Origin: a virus
DNA: 42,173 bases
Virus record (IMG/VR): IMGVR_UViG_3300031972_000486
Span: 1 to 42,173 of that record
Strand: one strand, 5' to 3'
A model generated the notes under the pieces. It was not told the origin of the DNA. It worked only from the letters and a program-made list of their open reading frames with translations, and searched no databases. The position numbers were made by a program, and so were the translations under genes. This document shows, one piece after another, positions 18,575 through 27,432 of the stretch. The number at the start of each line of letters is the position of its first letter. The stretch's first letter is position 1.

Positions 18575-20478
18575 TAAGTAAGATCCACAATCTCACATAC
18601 ATCTCCACTACACGCTAGGGTTTGCATCCCTACAGTATTGTCTTCCTGTTCATAAGAAGATAACTTTTCCCAGTCTATTTTACTAGGGAAGTCTTTTAGT
18701 AACGCTTTGTAGTCATCCTTCGCACACTCCTGATAAGGTGCTTGTTGGTAGGTATGATCTGAATGGGGCAGAAAAGACACACCACTCATCTCATCAAAAT
18801 ACTTATATACAAATGCTCCTACTTCCATCCATTCATCAGGTAGAACTGTAATGGTTACAGAAGGTTTGTGTTCACACCAGTGCCGTTGATAGGTTAACCA
18901 CATCTCTAGTTGATCTATGGCTGTCATATCATTTCGAGTTACAGCATTTTTAGGTGACGCAATCGGAAACGTAAACACAGTTGTAGTGTCTGGTTTCATT
19001 ACACATAACTCTGAAGGTATATTCTGGTCCTTCATAAACTGTGTAATAGGATCTTTATTGTCTCCTCGAACAGTTCTATAGTAATACTGGCTGTGTCTAG
19101 CGTGTATGCCTGACGCACTGTCTACAAGTTGTGATACTGTACCACTAGGCTTGACGCAGGTAATAGCAGTAGATTGTTGTACCCCTAATCTTACTGCCCA
19201 CTCTTTGTTAGTATCAACAGCAACGTGACGGAGATGATCTAGCGTCTGAGCTAGTCCTTTGTTTTTAGCTGTGAGCAATGGGTTGTCCATTATACCTGTA
19301 AGGGACACACCTAATAGTCTTTCTTCTTCTGTGTTGTTCTGCCAGACTTTACGCAAGTATGGAAACTTAGTTAGGCTGGATTGTATTGTACCTATTATTG
19401 TAGCTAACTTAACTTTGTTAGATAAACTCTTTATATCGTCTGTGGCTCGTACTACTACTTCACTTAAATTGCAAAATTGGTAAGGGCGTAATATGATCTC
19501 GCTGCACGGGTTAGTTCCAAACTCCCATTCAGTGTCTCGTCTATCATTCTTAGCTGCTTGTTTCTTACTGGCTTGCCTGTTGAAGATGCCTCGCTCACCT
19601 GATTTAGACTCTACAAGTGCAGTCCATTCACGTAAGAATGTTTCCATATCAGGTTTCTCTGTGTAACTAACTGAGTTGTTAGCTAAAGCTCGATGTCCTG
19701 CGGTCTCCCACCAGTTACCCGACTTGGCGTGTCTCATACGATCATCTGATAAGTTTGATAATGAGATCATAGCACTGCGTCTAACGCCACCACTGACTAC
19801 AATTTCTCCTACCTTACACATAATATCGTGGCACTCTAAGCTAGACAGCCTGCGGTTCTGTGCGCCTTTGAATGTAGCAATACAGAAGTTAAACAGGTCT
19901 ATCAAAGGTGCTGGGCCAGAAGCTCTGCCACCAAACGTCTTGAGCTTTGCGCCAGCAGGACGAACTAAAGATACATCCCACTTAGGTACTTCCCCTGCCC
20001 AGAGTAATGCTAAGACTTGTCTAAATGCTTTAGCCCAACCTTCTTTGCTATCTTTAACTATAATAGTTGTATCACTATCAAACATCGTTGGTACTTCAGG
20101 TAGTTTAGATATGTACTGCCGCTCAACACTAAACCCTACACCAGTACCACACAAAAGTATAAACATAGCTTCGTCAAAACTTTTTGGGTCATCTACAGGT
20201 AGGTAGCTACAGTTGTAGCCTGCTGTGTTATCTCTGTCCAATGCAGGGCCAGCAGTCATCATTGCTCTCATAGATGGCATTACTTGCAGCGATATAATAG
20301 CGTCATACAACTTTTTTCTTGTGTCTGTATCTATAGCGTTTGTTTTACATATTTGATCTACATACCTAGATACTGTTTCGTCCCAGCTTTCTCTTCGACC
20401 CTCAGTGTCTAACCATCTAGCATACCGTGATTTGTGAATGAATGATTGATAGTCCGTTGGTAAATAGTTATTAGACAT
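18574..20478 (-). CDS. nrdJ: class II (B12-dependent) ribonucleotide reductase
   Basis: 634 residues, monomeric RTPR-type. It reduces ribonucleotides to deoxyribonucleotides with adenosylcobalamin. Visible landmarks are N-C-S-Y (Cys90, one redox Cys), LLCGTGVGFSVER, the active loop NPCSEI with thiyl Cys325 and Glu327, the second redox Cys336 eleven residues later (same spacing as C408/C419 in the Lactobacillus enzyme), VKPSGTVSQLVDSASG, and the C-terminal reducing pair CSGDVC (623/628). It is shorter than the 739-residue model and shows no intein. A host needing or making B12 is implied. Confidence 0.93.
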   Translation of the reverse strand: MSNNYLPTDYQSFIHKSRYARWLDTEGRRESWDETVSRYVDQICKTNAIDTDTRKKLYDAIISLQVMPSMRAMMTAGPALDRDNTAGYNCSYLPVDDPKSFDEAMFILLCGTGVGFSVERQYISKLPEVPTMFDSDTTIIVKDSKEGWAKAFRQVLALLWAGEVPKWDVSLVRPAGAKLKTFGGRASGPAPLIDLFNFCIATFKGAQNRRLSSLECHDIMCKVGEIVVSGGVRRSAMISLSNLSDDRMRHAKSGNWWETAGHRALANNSVSYTEKPDMETFLREWTALVESKSGERGIFNRQASKKQAAKNDRRDTEWEFGTNPCSEIILRPYQFCNLSEVVVRATDDIKSLSNKVKLATIIGTIQSSLTKFPYLRKVWQNNTEEERLLGVSLTGIMDNPLLTAKNKGLAQTLDHLRHVAVDTNKEWAVRLGVQQSTAITCVKPSGTVSQLVDSASGIHARHSQYYYRTVRGDNKDPITQFMKDQNIPSELCVMKPDTTTVFTFPIASPKNAVTRNDMTAIDQLEMWLTYQRHWCEHKPSVTITVLPDEWMEVGAFVYKYFDEMSGVSFLPHSDHTYQQAPYQECAKDDYKALLKDFPSKIDWEKLSSYEQEDNTVGMQTLACSGDVCEIVDLT

Positions 20479-20490
20479 TGTTGTTTTCCC

Positions 20491-21024
20491 TTATAATCTG
20501 CCAAAAAATTCTGTTGCTGTTTTGTTTTTTAAATCAAATAGATACCACGCACAGTTATCTTTTCCTGTGTTTTTACTATCTTCAATCCATTTCACTCTTC
20601 CTACACTGACAATCTTTTTACAATATTTTAAATATGGTATGGCCTGTCTAGTGTGCATCCAATCGGCATCAAAAAGTAACCAGGTCTTTCCTGATGCTAT
20701 AAAGTTTTCTATTAAAGGATGTAAAATATCTCTGTTCCAAGGTGGGTTAGTAATACAATATGTGTTACTTTTATATGCGTCCCACTTAATCGTCAAAGCA
20801 TCTTCTTTACTAATGCCTTTATCTAACTGTGGCTCAATGTCTGTAGCTTTTATACAAACTCCATTTGTTAGAGTTTTAAGATGTTCTATTAACCTACCAT
20901 CTCCTGCACAAGGTTCAATATAATCAAAGGCTATTGGCAGGTGCGGAACTAATGGTGCTAACGCAGAGATTGGGGTAGGATAGAAGTCTCTTTCAATTCT
21001 TTCAAAGTTAGATCTTTTACCCAT
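20491..21024 (-). CDS. putative DNA N6-adenine methyltransferase
   Basis: 177 residues. RDFYPTP near the N-terminus, SAM-binding motif I as IEPCAGDGRL (residues 36-45), an acidic TDIEP loop, and catalytic motif IV TNPPWN (92-97) are in the order of small orphan phage adenine methyltransferases. No target-recognition domain is evident. It could protect phage DNA or modify few sites; specificity cannot be read from the sequence. It lies between the reductase and a 57-codon gene. Confidence 0.75.
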   Translation of the reverse strand: MGKRSNFERIERDFYPTPISALAPLVPHLPIAFDYIEPCAGDGRLIEHLKTLTNGVCIKATDIEPQLDKGISKEDALTIKWDAYKSNTYCITNPPWNRDILHPLIENFIASGKTWLLFDADWMHTRQAIPYLKYCKKIVSVGRVKWIEDSKNTGKDNCAWYLFDLKNKTATEFFGRL

Positions 21025-21027
21025 TAA

Positions 21028-21201
21028 CTACCACCGCTCTTTAACTTTTATTTTTTCTACTTTTACATCATCAATATCGTGTATTGCATTTGCTATAGAT
21101 TCTGCCACTTCTCTTGGGTGTTCCTCTTCAACTAAAGATAAGATATTTCCTTCTTCATCTACCTTCAAAGTAAAGGACACGTAAAAAGATTTATAGCTCA
21201 T
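21028..21201 (-). CDS. 57-residue protein, unknown
   Basis: A short acidic protein starting MSYKSFYVSFTLKVDEEG. The start is well supported: its ATG overlaps the TGA of the DUF3310 gene (ATGA). The first half looks like a beta hairpin and the second half helical (PREVAESIANAIHDI). No family was recognised. It is a conventional member of the tightly packed leftward operon. Confidence 0.7.
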   Translation of the reverse strand: MSYKSFYVSFTLKVDEEGNILSLVEEEHPREVAESIANAIHDIDDVKVEKIKVKERW

Positions 21202-21431
21202 CCTTTCTCCGCCATACGTTCCTTATAGGTATGTAGTCTTTCCATATACCAAGCAGCTTTATTTAAATCTTCATCGCCATTCTTATACCCCTCACGCCAA
21301 GTATATTTAATAATATTACCTTTACAGTATCCTCGAAATTCTTCTGGAGAAAGTGCCGCTTCAATAGCTTCAATACACTCTATACCAGCGTGATTATAAT
21401 GAGGGGGTTGATTTACCATATCTTCAGTCAC
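21198..21431 (-). CDS. DUF3310 / SaV-like protein
   Basis: 77 residues with the full DUF3310 pattern: VNQPPHYNHAGIECIEAIEA, EEFRGYCKGNIIKYTWR and EDLNKAAWYMERL. These proteins are common in phages and sometimes called nucleotide-kinase-like, but activity is not established. I chose the GTG at 21431 because it overlaps the upstream TGA (GTGA), the coupling used elsewhere in this operon; the ATG four codons later is the alternative. Confidence 0.88.
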   Translation of the reverse strand: MTEDMVNQPPHYNHAGIECIEAIEAALSPEEFRGYCKGNIIKYTWREGYKNGDEDLNKAAWYMERLHTYKERMAEKG

Positions 21432-21790
21432 GCGCTACCTTTCGTCTTTGTTGTAGGGCCAAATTTTATGACGTTACCGCCTTGAGTTGTTACTTCTACT
21501 TCTGCTAAACCGTTAGCTTCTTCTTGTGCATCATCTTCAAACATCTTAATCATTAGATCTCTACGTTCTTCTACAATCTCCATAATATCGGGGTATTCGT
21601 GTGCAACATCTAAAAAAGCACTCAGAAAAGTAGCACACTTAATTAAGTCACCAAGTATTTCTTTATCGACATTGCTTTCTGGACCCATTGCTAATCCTGT
21701 TGATATTAAACCACTCCAAGCCCCGTCTTTATCAAAACTTATGGGACGAAGTATAAGAGCAACTTCATCGTCGGCTAGTGTGTAGCCCAT
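21428..21790 (-). CDS. conserved acidic phage protein, unknown
   Basis: 120 residues from the ATG at 21790, chosen because it overlaps the TAA of the endonuclease I gene (TAATG) and follows AAAGGAT. A start 17 codons upstream would overlap that gene by 52 bases and adds only a Lys-rich tail. Mostly helical (ILGDLIKCATFLSAFLDVA, MEIVEERRDLMIKMFEDD) with a short beta C-terminus. Function unknown; it sits among nucleases and replication genes. Confidence 0.75.
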   Translation of the reverse strand: MGYTLADDEVALILRPISFDKDGAWSGLISTGLAMGPESNVDKEILGDLIKCATFLSAFLDVAHEYPDIMEIVEERRDLMIKMFEDDAQEEANGLAEVEVTTQGGNVIKFGPTTKTKGSA

Positions 21791-22245
21791 TATATATCCT
21801 TTCTTTTTGTTTTTAACTTTATCACAGTAGCTGATGTACACCTACCTTTTTCTGTTAACCATTCCATAGGTATAACTCTGTGCGCCCACTTGAAGTTATT
21901 CTTCTCACACCACCCTGAGTAGCGTGTCTTAGAACCTTTATATAGTTTAGCTTGGGCGTTACTAAATACAAAGCGTATATCTAACTCAGGATGTTGTTTC
22001 TGAATAGCTAAATGCTTGCGCCTATCTTCATTATCGAAGAATCCTTTGGCTTCGCATATGATGCCGTTGTCTAACTGGAAGTCAGGTGTGTAAGTACGAT
22101 ACCGCAAGTCTTCCCATTGGACTTTCAGTATTTCGTAGCGTACTTCTTTTTGGTGATGTGTTAAGTAGTCAGCAAGGGTTTCTTCTAATCCGCTTCTGTA
22201 GCGTCTAGAATTGTGTCTACGTTTACTATTATTCTTTTTTACCAT
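21790..22245 (-). CDS. T7-type endonuclease I (Holliday junction resolvase)
   Basis: 151 residues, close to T7 gp3 (149). The acidic and Lys residues match the T7 active site almost by number: SGLEE (Glu21; T7 E20), YTPDF (Asp55), CEAKG (Glu65, Lys67). Also conserved are KHLAIQKQHPELDIRFVF and LYKGSKTRYSGWCEK. T7 endonuclease I cuts four-way junctions and helps degrade host DNA. It lies next to the PD-(D/E)XK exonuclease, so both may feed nucleotides to the reductase and polymerase. Confidence 0.93.
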   Translation of the reverse strand: MVKKNNSKRRHNSRRYRSGLEETLADYLTHHQKEVRYEILKVQWEDLRYRTYTPDFQLDNGIICEAKGFFDNEDRRKHLAIQKQHPELDIRFVFSNAQAKLYKGSKTRYSGWCEKNNFKWAHRVIPMEWLTEKGRCTSATVIKLKTKRKDI

Positions 22246-22426
22246 CAGATAGGGAAGCCTTTAATTCATCAACTTTAACTCTACCTATTGTATTTATACA
22301 TTGTAACATATGATTGACTACATTTGATGTAGTTGTATTAACTTTTAGAACTTCAATTAATTCGTTTTGTGCATCAGTCATATTATCTGTGTCGTAGTCT
22401 GTGCCTTCGATTGTCATCTTTACCAT
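22229..22426 (-). CDS. DUF6447-like small protein
   Basis: 65 residues. The N-terminus (MVKMTIEGTDYDTDNMTDAQNE) fits the pattern of small phage DUF6447-type proteins (MxxITIdGxeYdxdxLsdeak) followed by a helix. Start is TAATG-coupled to the nuclease gene upstream. Its 3' end overlaps endonuclease I by 17 bases. Function unknown. Confidence 0.7.
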   Translation of the reverse strand: MVKMTIEGTDYDTDNMTDAQNELIEVLKVNTTTSNVVNHMLQCINTIGRVKVDELKASLSDGKKE

Positions 22427-23208
22427 TATGCTACCTCATCTTTTTTGTTTTTTAAGATCTCTGATGGATCATATTTTTTTACTAATTTCCAGTAAGAAAG
22501 AAGACTGTTAAACATAGACATATGCCTTACGTGGGTTTCTTTATCCCACCTATGTACTGCTATCAATTCTGGGTCTTCTCTATCTACAAATATAGATACT
22601 CTTTCTGGTTCTTTGAAGTTGCACCCTTCTGCGTAAGCAGATAGCTGCATCCCGTGATCGTCGTAGACAAGTTTAGATGCCTGCTTATCTTTTAAACCAT
22701 CTTTAGTCTTAAAGTCAACAAATATTCCTGATTTAGAATATAAATCTATCTTGCCGCCATACCCAGAAGTAGAACAAAAAGAGTCTTCAGCAATCCATTC
22801 TTCACCAGGAAAGTTTTCATCTAAATAATCTTTAATAACTCTATAGGCTTTTGTTTCTTTGCCGCCCATAAAGCCCTGCTCTATCATAGCGTGGATAATT
22901 GTGCCACGTTCAGCCGCATCTCTGCCTATCTTCTTAGAGTCTTGCTTACACCTATTAGTAAAGTCTTCTATAGATTCACCTGGGTCCTGCTCTAATGTTA
23001 TTGCAGAGTTCAGTGCCTGATTTACTTTCCAGTTTTCTAGGGAAGGTTTTGCCGCTACGCCTATTATTGTAGTAACAGAGGGGACGTATCCCCACTGCCT
23101 CGCATCTCTTAGGGTGGTATTTCTTTCTTTACCATTTGCCCCAACAATAGTGTAAGTAGGCAAACCATCTTTGTCATACCAATGGCCTGCCTCTGATAAA
23201 TTCTCCAT
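22426..23208 (-). CDS. PD-(D/E)XK (RecB/Cas4-like) nuclease
   Basis: 260 residues with all RecB-family landmarks: a helix with RGTIIHAMIE (His106), GKIDL (Asp155), VDFKTK (Asp165, Lys167) and QLSAY (Gln188, Tyr192). Such phage enzymes are DNA exonucleases for recombination or host DNA breakdown, like T7 gp6 or lambda exonuclease in role. It follows the ssDNA-binding-like gene with a TAATG overlap, which suggests joint action on processed ends. Confidence 0.85.
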   Translation of the reverse strand: MENLSEAGHWYDKDGLPTYTIVGANGKERNTTLRDARQWGYVPSVTTIIGVAAKPSLENWKVNQALNSAITLEQDPGESIEDFTNRCKQDSKKIGRDAAERGTIIHAMIEQGFMGGKETKAYRVIKDYLDENFPGEEWIAEDSFCSTSGYGGKIDLYSKSGIFVDFKTKDGLKDKQASKLVYDDHGMQLSAYAEGCNFKEPERVSIFVDREDPELIAVHRWDKETHVRHMSMFNSLLSYWKLVKKYDPSEILKNKKDEVA

Positions 23209-24101
23209 TAAACAGCCGAACCTTCTACGTCAACAAAGTCATCAACAAATTCTAACTCATCATCAGAAAGAAGGGGCGCATTTTTTTCTTTCCACATAGT
23301 TAGCACACGAGTGTCCGACCACTTTATCCATTCTTGGAAAGACTTAAAGACCTCATTGTCGTTATCATTAAGACCAACTTCCTTAATATCATTAAATGTC
23401 ATTGTGGCGTACACTGCTGGCACTGATTCAATGTTAGCACCTAGTGTAATACTGCGCTTTAGAAGTTTAGCTTCTATAGGGATACTACTGTCATCTTTTA
23501 TTTTTTTTAATACGGCAGTGATTGCTGCAATACTACCTTTATTCTTTGTGTCCATTATAAAGGGTATCTCACCATCATAGCCACTAACTTCATTTCCTGC
23601 CTCATCTAAGGCCGCGCCATTAAAGTTAATAGTACCAAATAGTATCTTAGTTCTTTTTACTGCCCTCATTAAATCTTTAATGTCTTGAGGCAAAGCTTCG
23701 TAGGCTTTCAAAGACAAATACCCTGATGGCCTGCCAATATTAAATGTACCTTTAGAATCTTTTAAGTCCCCATATAAATTATTAGCCATCTCTGTGCGAT
23801 CCATAACATTGTTAATTGAATCCCAATGTGTCCACTGCTCTTTAACAGCAAAAATTCTTATTGTAGGAGCAAGACAATAAACAAATGTGTCATCATCCTT
23901 TAGTTTATATGTTCCAACAGGTAACACTTCAACTCTTGATACCTTTCCGTTGTGGTCTAGGTCTCCCATAACAGCCGTATGTGTTATATTAAGTCTCGCT
24001 AAAGTAGACTTACTTAAATTGTCGTTTGCTTGGGCTGATACACCCATCATCTCAGCTAATAAGGCGTTATCAACACCTGCTATTTGTAATTCTGAACTCA
24101 T
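23208..24101 (-). CDS. putative ssDNA-binding protein
   Basis: 297 residues, mixed alpha/beta, with a very acidic C-terminal tail (DDELEFVDDFVDVE). An acidic tail is the usual partner-binding end of phage SSBs such as T7 gp2.5. Position between DNA polymerase and exonuclease is also what T7-like phages show. No OB-fold motif can be confirmed by eye, and the protein is longer than gp2.5 (232). A separate promoter at 24149-24177 lies just upstream, fitting a protein needed in bulk. Confidence 0.6.
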   Translation of the reverse strand: MSSELQIAGVDNALLAEMMGVSAQANDNLSKSTLARLNITHTAVMGDLDHNGKVSRVEVLPVGTYKLKDDDTFVYCLAPTIRIFAVKEQWTHWDSINNVMDRTEMANNLYGDLKDSKGTFNIGRPSGYLSLKAYEALPQDIKDLMRAVKRTKILFGTINFNGAALDEAGNEVSGYDGEIPFIMDTKNKGSIAAITAVLKKIKDDSSIPIEAKLLKRSITLGANIESVPAVYATMTFNDIKEVGLNDNDNEVFKSFQEWIKWSDTRVLTMWKEKNAPLLSDDELEFVDDFVDVEGSAV

Positions 24102-24148
24102 AATTTTACCTTTTTATATATATGTATATGATATGTGAAAGAGCTATA

Positions 24149-24177
24149 GTTATACTAACATACGTCCTTTATGTCAA
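24149..24177 (-). promoter_or_regulatory. sigma70-type promoter for the SSB-like operon
   Basis: On the minus strand TTGACA (24177-24172), a 17-base spacer and TATAAC (24154-24149). The -35 box and spacer lie in the last codons and stop of the polymerase gene. The predicted start is near 24142, about 40 bases before the SSB-like ATG. Confidence 0.65.
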
Positions 24178-26209
24178 GCCAATTCGAACCTATTTTAGCT
24201 TCTAGTAGCATTGGTACATTCATTTTTACATTGTAAGCCTCCTCTATAATTTTATTTAAATTGTTATTCATATCTGTAATAATTTGTATTACGGCATCTT
24301 TTTCGTGTGGGTGTACATCAACTACAATAGAATCGTGGACAGAATTAACAATGCAGGAGTTTAAAGGTTCTAACCTCTTGTCCATTTCCAAAAACACAAC
24401 TGGCACAATGTCACCTGTAGCAAATCCTTGCACTGGATAGTTCTTTATCATTGTGAAGTGACTAAAATTACCATTAGGTCTTCTCTCTACGTCAGGAAAT
24501 GCATACTGTCTTCCTGATGGTGTAGTTATCTTTCCATCATCAACTGCCTCATCCCCTAGTTTCTTGTGCCATTTAGCTACTCCAGTATACTTCTCATTAA
24601 AGTGTTTATAGTATGCGGCCTCTGCTCTGCTTCTACCAAAACCACTCGCCCCGAAAAGGGGAGCAAAAGTATGCCCCTTTGCCACCTGTCGGGTTGTAGG
24701 TTGCCCTGCATCGCTGATAACTTTAGCTGTGTAGGCGTGTACGTCAAACCCTGTAGCTATCTCCTGCATAGCCACCTTATCTTGTGATAAAAATGCACAA
24801 ACTCTAAATTCAAGTTGTGCAAAATCAGCTTCCAATATTCTGCCACTTTTCCATCGAGATACAAAGACACGCTTCACTGGAAATGTACCACCCCTAGGCA
24901 TATTTTGCATATTAGGGTTGCGTCCTGAGAACCGCCCAGTAGATGTAATATGTTGTGTTAAACCAACGTGAAGAAAGCCGTTCTCTTTAGTATAGTTACT
25001 TATCCCCTCAACAAACGAAGATAGGTATGTACTTACAGCCGACAGACGCTTTATATCCTCTAAGAATTGTATAGCCACAGACATACGTTTTGTCTTAGCT
25101 GTAGCTATTAAAATATCTAAGTTGCCTTTACTGGTACTAAAACCATTTGCACTTACCCAAGTTTTATTTGGTGGGTTAAATCCTAGCCCTGCTAATACTT
25201 TAGTCTGCCTAAGTTGATAGCCTCGACTTGAACAGTCAGGACACTTATTAGCTTTCTTAAAGTTAGTACCATCTTTCTTCTTCTTGTACCTACTACCAAC
25301 ACCAGAACAAATAGGGCAACTAAAAGCTACTGTCTTTCTAAGTTTTACACTGTTTGTTTCTATGGCATCCCTAAACTCTTTATAGTCTTTCGTAAAGTCA
25401 AACAGTTCAACCCATTCTTTCTTGTCAATTACCTTCCTACTAAATACAACCTGAGATACTTGTTCAGGACTGTTAAGATTAACTGGAGTATCCCCCATTA
25501 AATCTCTTATTTGTCTAAATAGTCTATCCTGGATTGCAACCTTCTCTTCCTCAAACTCTCTCCTTACTTCTCGAAGGGCGAGTCTATCCACTCTGAACCC
25601 TCGCATGTACATTCGGGTAAGGGCTTTACAGACTTTGAAGGTAATGTCTCGAACTCTATCCATTCCGTTGGACTCGCTTTTGGCGAAGCCTTCGGTAATA
25701 GTAGCAGTGAACAATTCGGAAGTAGTGTCAATGTCGCAGCCAAGATAATGTGTAAGTTCTTTAAGCGGTATTTCATTTGTGTTGTATCCTTCTTTAAAGT
25801 ATTTCTTTAATGTATCATCTTTCTGAAAGGTTAAGTTTCTGCGTTCAGCACAAGCCAGTAAGCTAAGAGGTTGCTTCTGCCCTCGCTGTAAAATATATTC
25901 AGCTAACATCGTATCGTAGATGTCGCCATCATATTTAAACCCACTAGCCCACAACCACATTAGATCGTGCTGTGCGTTGTGCATTATAAGTAGTGTAGTT
26001 TGATCTAAGATAGTTTGTAACAGCCTAGAATTATCACCATTACGGTCAGTGTATTCAACGTGATCGAACGTCAACAGATGTCGTTCCGTAGGTACATCTA
26101 CATTCTTAGTACCCACCTGTACCAAAAAGTTATTGGCTTCGAAGGGATCCATATGGGTCTTGCCATTACGTTTAGTAACTGTGTTCTCTACGTCTAGTAC
26201 AATTCTCAC
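24155..26209 (-). CDS. DNA polymerase A with DnaJ-like zinc insertion
   Basis: 684 residues from the GTG that overlaps the helicase TGA (GTGA). A start 12 codons upstream is possible. 3'-5' exonuclease: LDVEN (Asp6, Glu8), HNAQHD (Asn78, Asp82), YLGCD (Tyr155, Asp159). Then a zinc module with CPICSGVG and CPDCSSRGY (Cys 298/301/323/326), the DnaJ pattern. Polymerase: motif A DFAQLEFR (462), motif B RQVAKGHTFAPLFG (507-520) and motif C VHDS (624-627). Aligning with E. coli Pol I gives Phe at position 762 and Phe instead of Tyr at 766; motif C has Ser instead of the usual Glu. A DnaJ-like domain in PolA is reported for HMO-2011. It is the replicative polymerase. Confidence 0.93.
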   Translation of the reverse strand: MRIVLDVENTVTKRNGKTHMDPFEANNFLVQVGTKNVDVPTERHLLTFDHVEYTDRNGDNSRLLQTILDQTTLLIMHNAQHDLMWLWASGFKYDGDIYDTMLAEYILQRGQKQPLSLLACAERRNLTFQKDDTLKKYFKEGYNTNEIPLKELTHYLGCDIDTTSELFTATITEGFAKSESNGMDRVRDITFKVCKALTRMYMRGFRVDRLALREVRREFEEEKVAIQDRLFRQIRDLMGDTPVNLNSPEQVSQVVFSRKVIDKKEWVELFDFTKDYKEFRDAIETNSVKLRKTVAFSCPICSGVGSRYKKKKDGTNFKKANKCPDCSSRGYQLRQTKVLAGLGFNPPNKTWVSANGFSTSKGNLDILIATAKTKRMSVAIQFLEDIKRLSAVSTYLSSFVEGISNYTKENGFLHVGLTQHITSTGRFSGRNPNMQNMPRGGTFPVKRVFVSRWKSGRILEADFAQLEFRVCAFLSQDKVAMQEIATGFDVHAYTAKVISDAGQPTTRQVAKGHTFAPLFGASGFGRSRAEAAYYKHFNEKYTGVAKWHKKLGDEAVDDGKITTPSGRQYAFPDVERRPNGNFSHFTMIKNYPVQGFATGDIVPVVFLEMDKRLEPLNSCIVNSVHDSIVVDVHPHEKDAVIQIITDMNNNLNKIIEEAYNVKMNVPMLLEAKIGSNWLDIKDVC

Positions 26210-27432
26210 GCTGTATACTGTGCTATATCTCCTGCCAACTGGCAAGTTATACGTCCGTGAAAGCCGCCCTTCAATTTATTCTTAGCTATGTTTAGGTGTC
26301 TCTCTTTATCTTCCATCTCATTCCCTTCAATAACTCTGTTCTTACCTATAAGTATCATTAGGTCAGCTTCAGCCGCCTTGCCAGTTTTACTTCCCTCTAA
26401 CATTGACTGATCTGGCATCGCTAAACCTTCGGCTGCCGCACTCAGTTGAGACAACCAAAAGACAGCACATTTATATTCTTTAGCTATATTCCTGGCGTGT
26501 ATAGCGGCATCCCTAAGATAAACATCTGTCTTGTCACTAGTACGTGGGGCAAACTTATCTCCCATGTCTAGTATTAATACATCAGGCTTAGTAGCTTTAA
26601 CTACAGCCTCAACCCAACTCAGATCTTTACCTGTAGAATCTTTGATATGTATGTTAGGGTTGACCTTATCGTAGCGCAGAGCCGCCTTAGATGGGTTAAC
26701 TTTTATCTCTTCCATTGACATAGTAGTAGCGGCTGATAAGTACCTTGCTCCGACCCTATTTGCGGCCTCTTCATTACATAAAATAACACACTTAGCACCC
26801 TGCTCTGCAAACCCTTTCGGAGAAGCAATAATAGAAGCGTGGAAGCTAGTCTTGCCAGTGTTTGGCCTCGCCCCTACTATTATGAAGTGACCCTCACTGA
26901 CACCCTCGACATTACGTCTTAGGCTAGATATATTAAACTTCCATTGGGTCTCAGTTTCGTTAGCTTCAATCAATGTATTTATACTCATATCCTCAAACTC
27001 TATCTTTACATTAGGGGTAAAATCATTCTGGTATGTCTCTACAATTTTACGTAAAGACTCTAAGCTGTTTTGCGTTCCATTTACATAATCGTAGCCAATG
27101 TTAGCTATCTCTTCGCCTACCACTTGTTGAAACATCCTAGAAATAACCTTCGTAGCTACCTCAGTATTCAAAGCACTGCTACTAGCTATCTTATGAAAGA
27201 TCTTTTTGTACTGCTCTTTATTAGATGTAGTAAGTGTATTGTTTGTTGCATAAAACAGGGCTTCCAGATCTGCTAGTGATAGCCCCTGATCGTATGTCTC
27301 CATTGCGTAATCAAGTGTCTGCTTTACTTTTCTGACATCCTTAGTAAAGATTTTGTCTGGGCATCGTATCCCTTTATGTAATTCATAGAACTCTTTGTTC
27401 ATTAAAGTTTTTAATAATGATATTTCTGTCAT
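26206..27432 (-). CDS. DnaB-type replicative helicase
   Basis: 408 residues. The C-terminal RecA-like ATPase has Walker A GARPNTGKT (187-195), CNEEAANRVGARYLS, Walker B DVLILDM (284-290) and a sensor-like WLSQLS. The N-terminal ~140 residues are helical and smaller than in DnaB. No primase domain is fused, unlike T7 gp4; primase is a separate gene at 27642. It would unwind DNA 5'-3' at the fork. The ATG overlaps the upstream TGA (ATGA). Confidence 0.9.
   Translation of the reverse strand: MTEISLLKTLMNKEFYELHKGIRCPDKIFTKDVRKVKQTLDYAMETYDQGLSLADLEALFYATNNTLTTSNKEQYKKIFHKIASSSALNTEVATKVISRMFQQVVGEEIANIGYDYVNGTQNSLESLRKIVETYQNDFTPNVKIEFEDMSINTLIEANETETQWKFNISSLRRNVEGVSEGHFIIVGARPNTGKTSFHASIIASPKGFAEQGAKCVILCNEEAANRVGARYLSAATTMSMEEIKVNPSKAALRYDKVNPNIHIKDSTGKDLSWVEAVVKATKPDVLILDMGDKFAPRTSDKTDVYLRDAAIHARNIAKEYKCAVFWLSQLSAAAEGLAMPDQSMLEGSKTGKAAEADLMILIGKNRVIEGNEMEDKERHLNIAKNKLKGGFHGRITCQLAGDIAQYTA

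Noticed and set aside
21791-21841. A 17-codon upstream extension of the gene at 21428-21790.
   Set aside because: TAATG coupling and an AAAGGAT site support the internal ATG; the extension would overlap endonuclease I.
18574-26209. Inteins in ribonucleotide reductase or polymerase, often seen in phages.
   Set aside because: Both genes are near or below the usual length, and motifs are continuous without splicing blocks.
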